Assembly (NCBI GenBank): GCA_017509985.1
Contig: JAFWOE010000019.1
Coordinates: forward strand, 1 to 64,000
Source: Lachnospiraceae bacterium
GTDB lineage: Bacteria > Bacillota > Clostridia > Lachnospirales > Lachnospiraceae
Reading direction: 5' to 3'
DNA: 64,000 nt
Part shown: in pieces, positions 16,134 to 25,908 of the stretch
Numbering within the stretch: position 1 is the first letter of the stretch
Layout: each line of letters begins with the position of its first letter
Notes under the pieces: generated by a model
Databases searched by the model: none
What the model saw: the letters and a program-made list of their open reading frames with translations, nothing else
Told to the model about the DNA's origin: nothing
Made by a program: the position numbers and the translations under genes

Positions 16134-17042
16134 TTACCAGTATTGAGTCGTCTCATTTATCCTTTCCGCCATAGTGTGAACCAGTTCCTCCATCTCAGGA
16201 CTCAGGCTGTGATTCGCATACGCGGCCGACACAACGATCTCCAGTTCCGGCATCAGTTTTTTAACGCAGACATTCTTTCCGGAAAATGCAATATTGATAT
16301 ACCGGTCGCTCATGAGTACGCCGGCCTGTTTTTCACGGATCAGTTTTTCAATGATCTGTGTTTCCGATGTATAAGCAAGTTCCTTCATCTGAGCATTAAA
16401 ACGGCTGCACTGGTCTCTGAAAATGTCAGAGAGGCCGTCTCTTTCCCTCGGAAGTATGATGCTCTTTCCATCCAGATCGCTCCATGAAACCGTCTCCTGC
16501 TGTGCCAGCGGATCATCTGCTCCCACGACCAGATTGATCCTGGAAGATTTGATGGGAATATAAGTCAGCTGAGGGTCCAATTCATCCGCTCTGTGAAAGA
16601 GCCAGACAAGATCGGCCTGACCGGAGAGCACAGTATCCTTCACTGTTTTGAATTCCGTATAAGGAACATTGACTGTGGTGATCTGTCCTCCTTCGTCCTG
16701 CATCAGTTCGCGCAGCGTGTCTGCGATCTCATAGGAAAAAATAATACCTTCCGTGAAGCCAAGTTTCAGATGATGCCTGTCGTAATGGAGAAGGTCATGT
16801 TCAAATGCATCGATCTGTGCAAGGATCGTACTGGCTTTCTCATATAAGTAATCGGCAAAATCCGTTGGTGCAGATCCGTTGGAATCACGGATAAACAGCG
16901 GCCTGCCCAGATGCTTTTCCAGTTTGGCAATATTCTGGCTGATTCCCTGATAGGACATATAGAGATTTTTACCCGCTTCCCGGAAGCTTCCGGCCCGATA
17001 TACCTCGACAAAGCACTGGAGCTGGTAGTAATTAATTGCCAT
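16134..17042 (-). CDS. LysR-family transcriptional regulator
   Basis: The 302-residue protein has an N-terminal winged helix-turn-helix (residues 1-65, with FVEVYRAGSFREAGKNL and SYQGISQNIAKLEKHLG) and a periplasmic-binding-fold effector domain from about residue 90. It is transcribed away from the glycyl radical enzyme gene at 17433, with 390 bases between the two starts. LysR proteins usually control the divergent gene in response to a small molecule, so this is the likely sensor of the pathway substrate or product. Nothing in the sequence identifies the effector. Confidence 0.9.
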   Translation of the reverse strand: MAINYYQLQCFVEVYRAGSFREAGKNLYMSYQGISQNIAKLEKHLGRPLFIRDSNGSAPTDFADYLYEKASTILAQIDAFEHDLLHYDRHHLKLGFTEGIIFSYEIADTLRELMQDEGGQITTVNVPYTEFKTVKDTVLSGQADLVWLFHRADELDPQLTYIPIKSSRINLVVGADDPLAQQETVSWSDLDGKSIILPRERDGLSDIFRDQCSRFNAQMKELAYTSETQIIEKLIREKQAGVLMSDRYINIAFSGKNVCVKKLMPELEIVVSAAYANHSLSPEMEELVHTMAERINETTQYW

Positions 17043-17432
17043 TTTCTGATCTCTCCTCTGTGTGCATCAAAACTGATCCTGAAAGAAAGCGCAGTTTACA
17101 TAACATTCGGGTTCTCGTTGTGCCTCAGGAATCGTCTCTTCTTTAATAAATATACTCAATCCGGCTTTTTTTCGCAATATCTATGTAAATATCCCAGGAA
17201 AGAACCCCTCCCGAAAATTCTCTGTGTCAAACCTTTCTTGCCCTGCCGCAATCAGTTGTTGCCATCTGCACTATACCGCAGTGTGTTATTCTTTTATCAA
17301 GCACAAACAGGTGCTTTATCAGCATTGATAATGCCTTTTGGAAACTATTCGGCCATATATTATCCATCGGCCATCTTTGCACGGTTGGAAACAAGCACTG
17401 TGAACCCCGCCTTTTCCAGAGGAGAGGAGCCC
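17043..17432. promoter_or_regulatory. Divergent control region between lysR and the first glycyl radical enzyme
   Basis: The 390-base region holds no credible gene. It contains dyads and repeats: AAGCAC(n6)GTGCTT near 17300, CATTGATAATG near 17323, and a direct repeat of GGCCAT at 17351-17356 and 17369-17374, just under 60 bases before the coding start. These fit a LysR-type binding region but no clean promoter can be placed by eye. Confidence 0.5.
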
Positions 17433-19865
17433 ATGACAGACCGAATCAAAAAACTCCATGACAAAATGATCGTTGACCGAAAAAATCCCATCGGCATCGA
17501 AAAATATAAGATCATTCTCGAAACCACAAGGGAATTTCAGGGCTGGGACCGCGAACTGGTCCGCGCCATGACCCAGAAACGGATACTCGAACGCATGCCC
17601 ATTATCATCCAGGAAGGAGAACTGCTTGTCGGAAACCCGGCGAGCAAGCGCTGGGGGCTGGAGATCGATTCCGAGCTCGGCCTGTGGGACGAAGATGAGA
17701 TCCGTGCGCTTCGTGAAGACGGCTACTGTCTTTCGGATGAAGACGCGGCGCTTATTCTGGAAATGAACAAAGAATTCCGTCCTTTCGGCATGTATGAAGC
17801 AGCGAATCTTGCAGTGCGCGCCAACAAACGCCTGGAAGATTTTTCACGCTGCGGAATTTTTATCGGAGAATGGAAAGATGAATATAATGACCGGCTCGGT
17901 CCTACGGGAAACCGTCTGGGCGGCGGAAGTGCCGCATCCGGTCTCGGTCTGGGTCCGGCCTGGATGCTTCTGGCCATCGACCATAATATACCTCTTAAGC
18001 GCGGCTACAGAAGTCTGATCGACGAATGTGAAAAAGAGCTTCAGGATCAGCATTTTGAAAACAGCGACGACTATGCCCGCTCCATGGGGCTGCAGGCTAT
18101 GTCGATCTGTCTGCAGGCCGGTATCGACTATGCGCACCGATGCGCGGCGGCGGCAGAAACCGAAGCGGAAAAGGCATCGGATCCTAAAAGAAAAAAGGAG
18201 CTGCTCCAGATGGCGGAAGCCTGCCGCTGGGTACCTGAAAACCCGCCGAGAAATTTCCGCGAAGCCATGCAGTTCGTATGGTTCATCATGCTGGTCATTA
18301 CTCCCGGTCCGACTGTGCCGATCGGACGTTTCGACCAGTATATGTATCCCTACTATAAAAAAGACAAAGACGCCGGTCTGATCACCGACGAGGAAGTTCT
18401 GGAATATCTTGAGATGTTCCGGATCAACATGACCGAGATCCATCAGATCTCCGGCAGCGCCATCCGCGCACAGGCAAACGGTGACGCCCGCTGGTACAAC
18501 ATGACGATCGGCGGTGTAAAACCGGACGGCAGCGATGCGACCAACGAACTCTCCTATCTCGTGCTCGATGCGGTGTTAGACTGCCGGACGATCCATCATA
18601 CCGTAACGATCCGCGTGGCGGACTCCACTCCGGATGCTCTGATCTTAAAAGGCCTGGAATGTCAGGCAAAAGGGTGTTCAATGCCCGCCTTTGCCAACGA
18701 CAAAACCTTCCAGAAATACTTCCACAATGACTACTGCAACCGCAAGGGCATGCCGATCGAAGAAGCCAGAGATTACTGCATGTGCGGCTGTATCGACGGT
18801 AATATTCCCGGGCGGACGGCAACGCTTTCCGTAGCACAGTTTATTGTACCGCTAACGCTGGAAGCCTTCCTGAACCATGGTTATATTGCTTCTACCGGAG
18901 TCAGCACCGGACGTGATGAGACAGGCGACCTGGATCAGTACGAAGACTACGAATCTTTTCTGAATGCCTATAAGGAAGACCTGCGCTATTATCTTCGCTG
19001 CGTCGCCGAGCGCAACAGCATCGAAAATATCGTATTCCGCGATCAGAGTCCTTATCCTTTCCACAGTGCTTTTATGGAAGGCGGGATCAAAGCCGGTGTG
19101 GATATCTGGCGCAGACAGCTTGATTTTAAAAACTCATCCCTGATCAACTGCGTCGGCGTCGTCAACCTGGCCCAGTCGCTCTTTGCGATCAGAGAACTGG
19201 TTTACACCAGAAAGCTCGTGACGCTTTCCGAACTGAACGACATCCTGAAGAAAAACTGGGAAGGTCATGAAGGCCTGAGAAAACTCGCTCTCTCGATCCC
19301 CCAGTACGGAAACGATAACGACAGCGTCGATTCCGTTGTGTCGGAGATCTACAGTTTTATCGGCGAAGCGACCCAGCAGATCCCGACCTCTCTCGGCGGA
19401 TATACCGCAAACAACTGCATCTCGATCTCTTCCCATGCTCCGGGAGGCGCACTTACCGGCGCGACCCCCGACGGCAGGAAAGCCGGCGAGATCCTGGCCG
19501 ATGCCGCCGCCTCTCCGATCCGCGGAAGAGATGTGAACGGTCCTCTGGCCGTATTCCGTAGCGCCGCGAAGATCGATCAGTCGCCTTTCCAGGCTTTCCT
19601 TTTCAATATGAAGTTTTCGCCTTCATCTATGAAAACGGAATCGGACCTGAAAAAACTGGAAGCCGCCATCCGCGTGTATTTCAACTGCGGGGGCAGCATG
19701 ATCCAGTTCAACGTAGTTTCCGCCGACACGCTCCGCGCAGCCAAAGAAGATCCGGCGTCTCACAAAGATCTGATGGTCCGCGTCGCAGGATACAGCGCCT
19801 ACTACACCAATCTGTCCGATGTACTGCAGGACGAGATCATTGCACGGACCGAAAACGAACTTTAA
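17433..19865 (+). CDS. Glycyl radical enzyme 1, uncharacterised PFL-like subfamily
   Basis: The 810-residue protein is a full-length glycyl radical enzyme. The radical site is RVAGYSAYY with Gly786 near the C-terminus. The active-site loop reads CMCGCIDGN, with the thiyl Cys at 453. Eliminases and decarboxylases of the family usually have Cys-x-Glu; here the acidic residue is Asp455. The NMTIGGVKPDG and GGYTANN segments are also typical. It is not pyruvate formate-lyase, which needs two adjacent cysteines. Start at 17433 (GGAGAGGAG upstream); the frame is open farther left, but that part is non-coding. It is followed after 58 bases by an ABC importer. Substrate unknown. Confidence 0.9.
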   Translation: MTDRIKKLHDKMIVDRKNPIGIEKYKIILETTREFQGWDRELVRAMTQKRILERMPIIIQEGELLVGNPASKRWGLEIDSELGLWDEDEIRALREDGYCLSDEDAALILEMNKEFRPFGMYEAANLAVRANKRLEDFSRCGIFIGEWKDEYNDRLGPTGNRLGGGSAASGLGLGPAWMLLAIDHNIPLKRGYRSLIDECEKELQDQHFENSDDYARSMGLQAMSICLQAGIDYAHRCAAAAETEAEKASDPKRKKELLQMAEACRWVPENPPRNFREAMQFVWFIMLVITPGPTVPIGRFDQYMYPYYKKDKDAGLITDEEVLEYLEMFRINMTEIHQISGSAIRAQANGDARWYNMTIGGVKPDGSDATNELSYLVLDAVLDCRTIHHTVTIRVADSTPDALILKGLECQAKGCSMPAFANDKTFQKYFHNDYCNRKGMPIEEARDYCMCGCIDGNIPGRTATLSVAQFIVPLTLEAFLNHGYIASTGVSTGRDETGDLDQYEDYESFLNAYKEDLRYYLRCVAERNSIENIVFRDQSPYPFHSAFMEGGIKAGVDIWRRQLDFKNSSLINCVGVVNLAQSLFAIRELVYTRKLVTLSELNDILKKNWEGHEGLRKLALSIPQYGNDNDSVDSVVSEIYSFIGEATQQIPTSLGGYTANNCISISSHAPGGALTGATPDGRKAGEILADAAASPIRGRDVNGPLAVFRSAAKIDQSPFQAFLFNMKFSPSSMKTESDLKKLEAAIRVYFNCGGSMIQFNVVSADTLRAAKEDPASHKDLMVRVAGYSAYYTNLSDVLQDEIIARTENEL

Positions 19866-19923
19866 TGGTAAATGTCTGCATACAGTTTTGTAACAAAGAA
19901 CTACGGGAGGAATGAAATCTTAA

Positions 19924-20892
19924 ATGCTGCGTTACATCATTAAGCGAGTCCTGATGATGATTCCGGTCATCTTCGGTGTCGTCACCATAGTATTCTTCAT
20001 TACAGCCATTACACCGGGCGACCCTGCTGCTCAGATCCTCGGGCCTTCATCGACAGAAGCTCAGAGAGCCGAACTTCGGGAAGAACTCGGTCTGAACCGG
20101 CCGATCCTTGTGCAGTACGGTTCCTATCTTAAGAATCTGGTACTCAAAGGAGACCTTGGTACATCCTACATCCGCAAAGCACCGATAGCCAAAGAGATCG
20201 CGGAACGATTTCCGACTACTTTCAAGCTGGCTTGTTACAGTATGATCCTGGCGATCGTTATCGGTGTTCCGATCGGAATTCTGTCGGCTTTGCGGCGGTA
20301 TTCCTGGATCGATATCGCCTCCATGTCGTTTTCACTGGTGGGTGTTTCCATTCCGAACTTCTGGTTCGCCCTGCTGCTGATCCTGGTATTCTCGGTCAAG
20401 ATCGGGTGGCTTCCCGCCATCGGAATTTCCTCTCCGGCAGGCTGGATCCTTCCGGTCATTGCGACGAGTGTTGCATCTCTCGCACAGATCGCCCGTACGA
20501 CCCGTTCCAGCGTACTGGAAACCATGAACATGGACTATATCCGCACAGCACGGGCGAAAGGACAGAAAGAAAGCGTTGTTGTCTTCAAACACATGCTTAA
20601 AAACGCCGTCATTCCGATCCTGACCGTCTGCGGCCTTATGTTTGGTATGACCCTTGGTGGCCAGGTACTGATCGAATCCATCTTCGCGATTCCAGGCCTC
20701 GGCAAGTATATGGTCGATGCGATCATGTCCAACGATTATCCCTGCGTTCAGAGCAGCGTTCTGTATCTGTCAGTCGTATTCAGTGTAGTCAGCCTGATCA
20801 TTGACCTTTTGTATGCCGCTGTTGATCCCCGGGTCCGGGCACAGTTCAAGAGCGGAAAGCCCAAAAAGATCAAAGCTACGGCAAAAGCCTGA
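19924..20892 (+). CDS. ABC transporter permease, OppB/DppB family
   Basis: The 322-residue protein has the six-helix layout of the peptide/nickel permease family: N-terminal helix (MLRYIIKRVLMMIPVIFGV), a periplasmic loop with GDPAAQILGPSS, and the EAA-type cytoplasmic loop around RTARAKGQKESVVVFKHMLKN. It would form half of the membrane channel together with the next gene. First of a four-gene importer set between the glycyl radical enzyme gene and the binding protein. The ligand class (peptides, nickel, opines or others) cannot be told from permease sequence. Confidence 0.92.
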   Translation: MLRYIIKRVLMMIPVIFGVVTIVFFITAITPGDPAAQILGPSSTEAQRAELREELGLNRPILVQYGSYLKNLVLKGDLGTSYIRKAPIAKEIAERFPTTFKLACYSMILAIVIGVPIGILSALRRYSWIDIASMSFSLVGVSIPNFWFALLLILVFSVKIGWLPAIGISSPAGWILPVIATSVASLAQIARTTRSSVLETMNMDYIRTARAKGQKESVVVFKHMLKNAVIPILTVCGLMFGMTLGGQVLIESIFAIPGLGKYMVDAIMSNDYPCVQSSVLYLSVVFSVVSLIIDLLYAAVDPRVRAQFKSGKPKKIKATAKA

Positions 20893-20910
20893 CACGAAGG
20901 AGGATCGGAA

Positions 20911-21822
20911 ATGTCAAAAATACATACTCCCGCCATGGATAAGGCGGAACAGAAAAGACAGAAATTTCAGAAAAGACGTTCCACACCGTTTACCGACGGC
21001 TGGCGCAGGCTGAAAAAGAACAAACTGGCTATGGTCGGACTGGTTATTATCATCGTTTACGCCGTGATCGCGATCTTTCCGTCGCTCTTTACTTCGTACA
21101 GCTATGTGACGCAGGATTATACTTCCCTTTTCGCTCCCTTAAGCCGTGACCACCTTTTCGGCACGGATAATCTCGGAAGGGATATCTTTACCCGCGTTAT
21201 CTACGCAGCAAGGGCTTCGCTCGGCATCAGTCTTCTTTCCGTTGCGGTCTCCCTCTTTTTCGGAGGCGTTCTCGGTTCCATCGCAGCTTTTTACGGCGGA
21301 AAAGCAGACGATATCATCATGCGTTTCATTGATATTCTCCAGTCGATCCCGGGAACTCTTCTTGCGATCACTCTTGCAATGGCCCTGGGAAAAACCGTAG
21401 TAAGCCTTATGCTGGCCCTCGGCATCAGCACGATCCCGCCATATGCGAAGGTCGTCCGTGCCGCAGTCCTGACTGCCAAAGACCGTCAGTTCGTCGAAGT
21501 CAGCAAATGCCTCGGTGCAAACGACAGGTGGCTCATCACAAGACATATGATCCCGAATTCACTGGGCCCGATCATCGTACAGACGACTTTCGGTATCGCA
21601 GCCGCGATCCTTATGATCTCTTCCTTAAGCTATATCGGCCTCGGAATTCAGCCGCCGACCCCGGAATGGGGCAGCATGCTTTCCGACGGCAAGCAGTTCC
21701 TGCAGATGGGCACCGCATGGCCGATGACGGTCATCCCGGGACTGGCAATACTCATCGTCAGTTTCGCCCTCAATGTGCTTGGTGACGGACTGCGCGATGC
21801 TTTTGACCCCAGGCTTAAATAA
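20911..21822 (+). CDS. ABC transporter permease, OppC/DppC family
   Basis: The 303-residue protein has the OppC N-terminal extension followed by a first helix (LAMVGLVIIIVYAVIAIF), the HLFGTDNLGRDIFTRVIY motif that is almost diagnostic for OppC/DppC, and a cytoplasmic coupling loop (VEVSKCLGANDRWLITRHM). It pairs with the upstream OppB-type permease. AAGGAGG lies before the ATG, 18 bases after the upstream stop. Confidence 0.93.
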   Translation: MSKIHTPAMDKAEQKRQKFQKRRSTPFTDGWRRLKKNKLAMVGLVIIIVYAVIAIFPSLFTSYSYVTQDYTSLFAPLSRDHLFGTDNLGRDIFTRVIYAARASLGISLLSVAVSLFFGGVLGSIAAFYGGKADDIIMRFIDILQSIPGTLLAITLAMALGKTVVSLMLALGISTIPPYAKVVRAAVLTAKDRQFVEVSKCLGANDRWLITRHMIPNSLGPIIVQTTFGIAAAILMISSLSYIGLGIQPPTPEWGSMLSDGKQFLQMGTAWPMTVIPGLAILIVSFALNVLGDGLRDAFDPRLK

Positions 21823-21842
21823 GGATACGTTGAGGTGTTAAT

Positions 21843-22823
21843 ATGGAAAACTTGCTTCAGATCAAAAATCTGACTGTTCATTACAATATGGAAACCAGCG
21901 TCGTTGAAGCAGTCAACGATATTTCACTCGATATAAAAAGAGGTGAAACTCTTGGACTGGTCGGCGAGACCGGCGCAGGAAAAACAACTACTGCTCTCGC
22001 GATCATGGGGCTGCTTCAGAAAGCCCGTGCCGAGATCATCAGCGGCGAGATCTTCCTGAACGGCGAATCCCTTCTGGACAAAAGCGCGAAAGCCATGCAG
22101 AAGATCCGCGGAGATAAAGTCAGCATGATCTTCCAGGATCCCATGACTGCGCTGAACCCGGTCCTGACAGTCGGCGAGCAGATCGCCGAAGTCGTAAGGC
22201 TTCATGAAAAATGTTCCCGCGCGGAAGCAGCGGCAAGAGCGAAGGAAATGCTGGAAACCGTAGGCATTCCTTCTTACCGTTATAAAGAATATCCGCACCA
22301 GTTTTCCGGCGGCATGAAACAGCGTGTCGTTATCGCCATCGCACTGGCATGCAGTCCCGATCTGCTGATCGCGGATGAACCGACTACTGCCCTGGACGTT
22401 ACCATCCAGGCGCAGGTCCTGGAGCTGATGAAGGAACAGATCCAGAAGCGGGACATGTCGGTCATCATGATCACGCACGACCTTGGTGTCGTTGCTGAGA
22501 TCTGTGATAAATGCGCCGTCATGTACGCGGGAGAGATCGTGGAATACGGAACGGTGGAAGATGTTCTGGATTACCCCACACATCCGTATACCAGAAACCT
22601 GCTGAACTCTCTTCCTTCCATTGACGGAGAGATCAAAAAGCTTCAGCCCATTGAAGGCGCTGTCAGCGATCCCACAAATCTTCCGCCTTACTGCAGTTTC
22701 CAGAACCGATGCAAAGAATGTATGGAACGGTGCACAGAAGGCAATCCAAAGCTGGTGGAAGTCGCTCCGGGCCACTGGTCCAAATGCTTCCAACACTACA
22801 AAGAGTCGGAGGCGGAGAAATGA
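21843..22823 (+). CDS. ABC transporter ATPase, OppD/DppD family
   Basis: The 326-residue ATPase has Walker [10 protein letters not shown], signature FSGGMKQRV, Walker [13 protein letters not shown] and the C-terminal oligopeptide-transporter extension with cysteines ([15 protein letters not shown]) that in related proteins binds an Fe-S cluster. It energises uptake by the two permeases. Its stop overlaps the start of the partner ATPase (ATGA at 22820-22823). Confidence 0.93.
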   Translation: MENLLQIKNLTVHYNMETSVVEAVNDISLDIKRGETLGLVGETGAGKTTTALAIMGLLQKARAEIISGEIFLNGESLLDKSAKAMQKIRGDKVSMIFQDPMTALNPVLTVGEQIAEVVRLHEKCSRAEAAARAKEMLETVGIPSYRYKEYPHQFSGGMKQRVVIAIALACSPDLLIADEPTTALDVTIQAQVLELMKEQIQKRDMSVIMITHDLGVVAEICDKCAVMYAGEIVEYGTVEDVLDYPTHPYTRNLLNSLPSIDGEIKKLQPIEGAVSDPTNLPPYCSFQNRCKECMERCTEGNPKLVEVAPGHWSKCFQHYKESEAEK

Positions 22824-23764
22824 ATAACATTATCGAGATCAAAAACCTGAAAAAATATTTTGCCGTACCGCAGGGTACGCTTCATGCAGTCGATGACGTT
22901 ACCCTTTCCATTCCGGAAGGAAAAACGCTCGGCGTCGTCGGCGAGTCCGGCTGCGGCAAGTCCACCCTCGGGCGGACGATCATCCGCCTTCTGGAGCCGA
23001 CCTCCGGAGATGTTTACTATAACGGAGAAAACATCATCAGCAAAAGCAAGGCAGAGGTCAAAAAACTTCGCCGAGACCTGCAGATGATCTTCCAGGATCC
23101 TTACGAATCCCTGGATCCCCGAATGAATGTCAGCCGTCTGATCACCGAGCCGCTGATCATCAATAAACTCTATACCGGAAACGGTGAAAGAGAAAAGGTC
23201 GTTTCCGAGATGCTGGAACTGGTCGGCATTTCAGAGAAGCTGAAAGGAAGCTACCCCCATGAACTGGACGGCGGCACCAGACAGCGTGTCGGCATCGCAA
23301 GGGCACTCGCTCTTGACCCGAAGTTCATCGTCTGCGACGAACCGGTCTCTGCCCTTGACGTATCGATCCAGGCTCAGGTCATCAACCTTCTTCAGAGACT
23401 GCAGGAAAGCAAAAATCTTACCTACATGTTTATTACGCACAACCTCTCCGTTGCGCGTCATATATCCGATATTATCTGTGTAATGTATCTCGGCCAGGTC
23501 ATCGAACTGGCGGAAAGATATGAGCTGTTCAGCAATACGCTCCATCCGTATTCGCAGGCTCTTCTTTCGGCTATTCCCGTCCCGAGCACGCACAACAGAA
23601 GGACCAGAATCATCCTTAAGAGCGAACTGACCAGCCCGCTGAACCCGAAGCCCGGCTGCCGGTTTGCTCCCCGGTGTATCCACGCAAAGCCCGAATGCTT
23701 TGAGGTCACTCCGGAGCTTAAGGATGTTGGTAATAATCACAAGGTCGCCTGCCATCTTGTATAA
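22820..23764 (+). CDS. ABC transporter ATPase, OppF/DppF family
   Basis: A 314-residue ATPase with Walker [10 protein letters not shown], Walker [13 protein letters not shown] and a C-terminal extension containing [14 protein letters not shown]. The signature reads LDGGTRQRV rather than LSGGQ; LDGG variants occur in clostridial OppF proteins as I recall, so this need not mean loss of function. I chose the ATG at 22820 because it overlaps the oppD stop and gives the usual N-terminus [14 protein letters not shown]; a longer frame upstream only overlaps oppD. Confidence 0.93.
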   Translation: MNNIIEIKNLKKYFAVPQGTLHAVDDVTLSIPEGKTLGVVGESGCGKSTLGRTIIRLLEPTSGDVYYNGENIISKSKAEVKKLRRDLQMIFQDPYESLDPRMNVSRLITEPLIINKLYTGNGEREKVVSEMLELVGISEKLKGSYPHELDGGTRQRVGIARALALDPKFIVCDEPVSALDVSIQAQVINLLQRLQESKNLTYMFITHNLSVARHISDIICVMYLGQVIELAERYELFSNTLHPYSQALLSAIPVPSTHNRRTRIILKSELTSPLNPKPGCRFAPRCIHAKPECFEVTPELKDVGNNHKVACHLV

Positions 23765-23814
23765 AACCCGGCAGGTGTTTAATCACGCTCAATTTTTATA
23801 AGGAGGATTAACAA

Positions 23815-25467
23815 ATGAAACTGAGAAAAATCATGGCGCTCGTTCTTGCACTCGTCATGGCAGCAGCAATTGCCGGCTGCGGCGGAAGCAGTTCCGGTGC
23901 AGGCACTGATGCTGCAAGCAAAGCTTCTTCAGCTCCCAGCTCCGCTGCTCCTGCCGCTGAAGCCAGCACCGCCAGCTCCGCTGCTCCTGCTGAGGCAGAG
24001 CCTGCTGCTGCAGCTGACACTTCCACTCTGGTACTCGGCCTTGCAGGCGAAGTAGCAACTCTCGACGTACAGAACAGCGGTATCGCCGGCACAGGCGCAA
24101 CCCTCATCCGTGCGGTCTTCGAGAACCTTCTCTATTTCGATTCACAGACCATGGAAGTGCTTCCGGGTCTTGCAAAGGAATGGGAGTGGGTCGGCGATGA
24201 TGGTCTTACTCTGAAGCTTACCCTCAGAGACGACGTTTATTCGTCAGCAGGCACTCATTTCACCGCAGATGACGCCCTCTTCGTTCTGAAAAGAGGCGCT
24301 GCCTGCGCAGAGCTCGGCAACAAATACGGATATCTCGATGTCGAGAATTCCTACACCGAAGGTGAATACGTTCTTTACCTTAAGCTGCCGAAACCCTATG
24401 CCAACGTAACTTACCTTCTTTCTCTTACCTGCTTCGGCATGTACTGCGAAGACGACTTCAATGCTGTCGGCGCTGACAAATGGGGCAGAGAGCCCATCGG
24501 TATCGGACCTTATCTGATCAAAGAATGGGTTTCCGGCGATCATGCCACTCTTGTAAAACGTGACGATTACTGGGGCGAAGGCTACACCTTCGATACCATC
24601 GAGTGCCGCTTCATCGCTGACGCGAACTCCAGAAGCCTTGCTCTTCAGAGCGGAGATATCGATCTTGCGGAAACCATTCCCGTAAGTATGTCTTCCGCGA
24701 TCGAAGCCGTTCCCGGACTTGTCCTTGTTCCGAAAAACGAAAACCGTATGATCTCCATGATCCTTCGTGAAACAGCAGTTGAAGCTTTCGCAGATGTCCG
24801 TGTCAGACAGGCTATGAACTGCGGTATCGATAAAGACGCGCTTACAGCAGCCGTAACCCTTGGCACCGGTAAAGCCGGCAACGCTCTCTTCCCGAGCTCC
24901 AGCCCGTACTACACACCCGATGCTGCTTCCACATACGATTTTGATAAGGCGAAGGAACTTCTGAAGGAAGCCGGATATGAAAACGGATTTGAGTTTACTG
25001 TAAACGTATGGAACGCTTATCAGGACTATATCGATATGGCTAATGCTCTTCAGGGCGAACTTGCCAAACTGAACATCACGATGAACATCAACACTCTCGA
25101 TGCTGCTGGCTTCTTCTCAACCATGGCTGTAGAAGAAACTCAGGCATTCATCCTGAACATGGTCGGTTTCGTAGCAGAAGATTCTCTGTCACTGTATGAC
25201 GGTGCTGCTGCATTCGGCGGAAGCAATAACGCTAACTACATCAACCCCGAATACGACGCTCTGTACTATGAAGCAATGGGCGAACTGGATGATCAGAAAC
25301 GTATGGATCTCTATCATCAGTGCAACCTCATCATTGCTAACGACTGCCCGCTGATCAGTATCGCTGAAGCAGAAAACCTGATCGGTATGAAAGACTATCT
25401 TGTTCTTTCAAACGCAGACTTCGATCCCATCGGCTGCCAGTCCTTCCTGCATACTTCTGTAAAATAA
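23815..25467 (+). CDS. Extracellular solute-binding lipoprotein, family 5
   Basis: The 550-residue protein has a lipoprotein signal peptide with lipobox IAGC (Cys22), an Ala/Ser/Glu-rich linker to about residue 75, then the family-5 (OppA/DppA) fold starting STLVLGLAGEVATLD, with GIGPYLIKEW and VRQAMNCGIDKDAL blocks. It would capture the ligand outside the membrane for the adjacent importer. AAGGAGG precedes the ATG. The 440 bases after it include a terminator-like hairpin. Ligand specificity is unknown; linkage to two glycyl radical enzymes suggests it brings in their substrate. Confidence 0.93.
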   Translation: MKLRKIMALVLALVMAAAIAGCGGSSSGAGTDAASKASSAPSSAAPAAEASTASSAAPAEAEPAAAADTSTLVLGLAGEVATLDVQNSGIAGTGATLIRAVFENLLYFDSQTMEVLPGLAKEWEWVGDDGLTLKLTLRDDVYSSAGTHFTADDALFVLKRGAACAELGNKYGYLDVENSYTEGEYVLYLKLPKPYANVTYLLSLTCFGMYCEDDFNAVGADKWGREPIGIGPYLIKEWVSGDHATLVKRDDYWGEGYTFDTIECRFIADANSRSLALQSGDIDLAETIPVSMSSAIEAVPGLVLVPKNENRMISMILRETAVEAFADVRVRQAMNCGIDKDALTAAVTLGTGKAGNALFPSSSPYYTPDAASTYDFDKAKELLKEAGYENGFEFTVNVWNAYQDYIDMANALQGELAKLNITMNINTLDAAGFFSTMAVEETQAFILNMVGFVAEDSLSLYDGAAAFGGSNNANYINPEYDALYYEAMGELDDQKRMDLYHQCNLIIANDCPLISIAEAENLIGMKDYLVLSNADFDPIGCQSFLHTSVK

Positions 25468-25908
25468 AGCACAGAAATGCAGTCGGACTTTTTAACAGCC
25501 TGAGGATTTGTTGACCCGAACTGTTGAAAAATGCCCTCTGATGTTTTTATCTCAACACCAGAGGGCGTTCTTCCAGAAAATCCCTGACCCTTTTCCGACA
25601 GCTTTCCTGTCCTGCACCGGCCGGAGGCCTCTATGAGGAGCTGATCCAAAGCCGGAGTCATCCGCAGGCACAATTGCTTTGCTTCTTTTGAAGTTTTAAG
25701 AGGACTTTCCTTACAATTACTTTTGAAAACAATGACGTGTATGCCTGTTTGCTCATTTTTAAAAACAGGCGGTCAATGCAATAAATCATCCTTCTGAAGA
25801 ATTCTTTTCAGTCCGAACCGGCCTTCGCGTCCGGCATTCTTCAGAACACATTAACCGGAACAGACAGAAAATCATACTCTAAAAGTATAAATGATAAAGG
25901 AGAACAAA
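25468..25908 (+). promoter_or_regulatory. Long non-coding leader with inverted repeats before the UroD-GRE2 operon
   Basis: No gene is evident in 441 bases. After the hairpin at 25534-25569 comes GCCTGTTT...AAACAGGC (25743-25770). Then TTCTGAAGAAT (25792-25802) pairs perfectly with ATTCTTCAGAA (25836-25846), enclosing an inner CCGG...CCGG stem, 50 bases before the gene start. This could be a promoter with operator or a structured mRNA leader. No known riboswitch class is recognised. Confidence 0.5.
25534..25569 (+). terminator. Terminator after the solute-binding protein
   Basis: GCCCTCTG and CAGAGGGC form an 8-bp stem with an 18-base loop rich in T, followed by GTTCTTCC on the plus strand. 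The U-rich tail is modest, so some read-through to the following operon is possible. Confidence 0.55.

Noticed and set aside
16911..17432. In-frame extension of GRE1 giving a 984-residue protein
   Set aside because: The added part overlaps the lysR coding and control region, lacks glycyl radical sequence, and a good ribosome binding site precedes the ATG at 17433.
22820..23764. OppF with LDGGT signature as an inactive ATPase
   Set aside because: LDGG-type signatures are found in clostridial OppF proteins as I recall, and Walker A, Walker B and the rest are intact.
25395..25673. Minus-strand frame in the gap after the solute-binding protein
   Set aside because: It runs through the end of the binding-protein gene and a hairpin, has no ribosome binding site and no family resemblance.
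25468..25908. Cobalamin riboswitch before the UroD-fold gene
   Set aside because: No B12-box-like sequence could be found; the inverted repeats present do not match the class.
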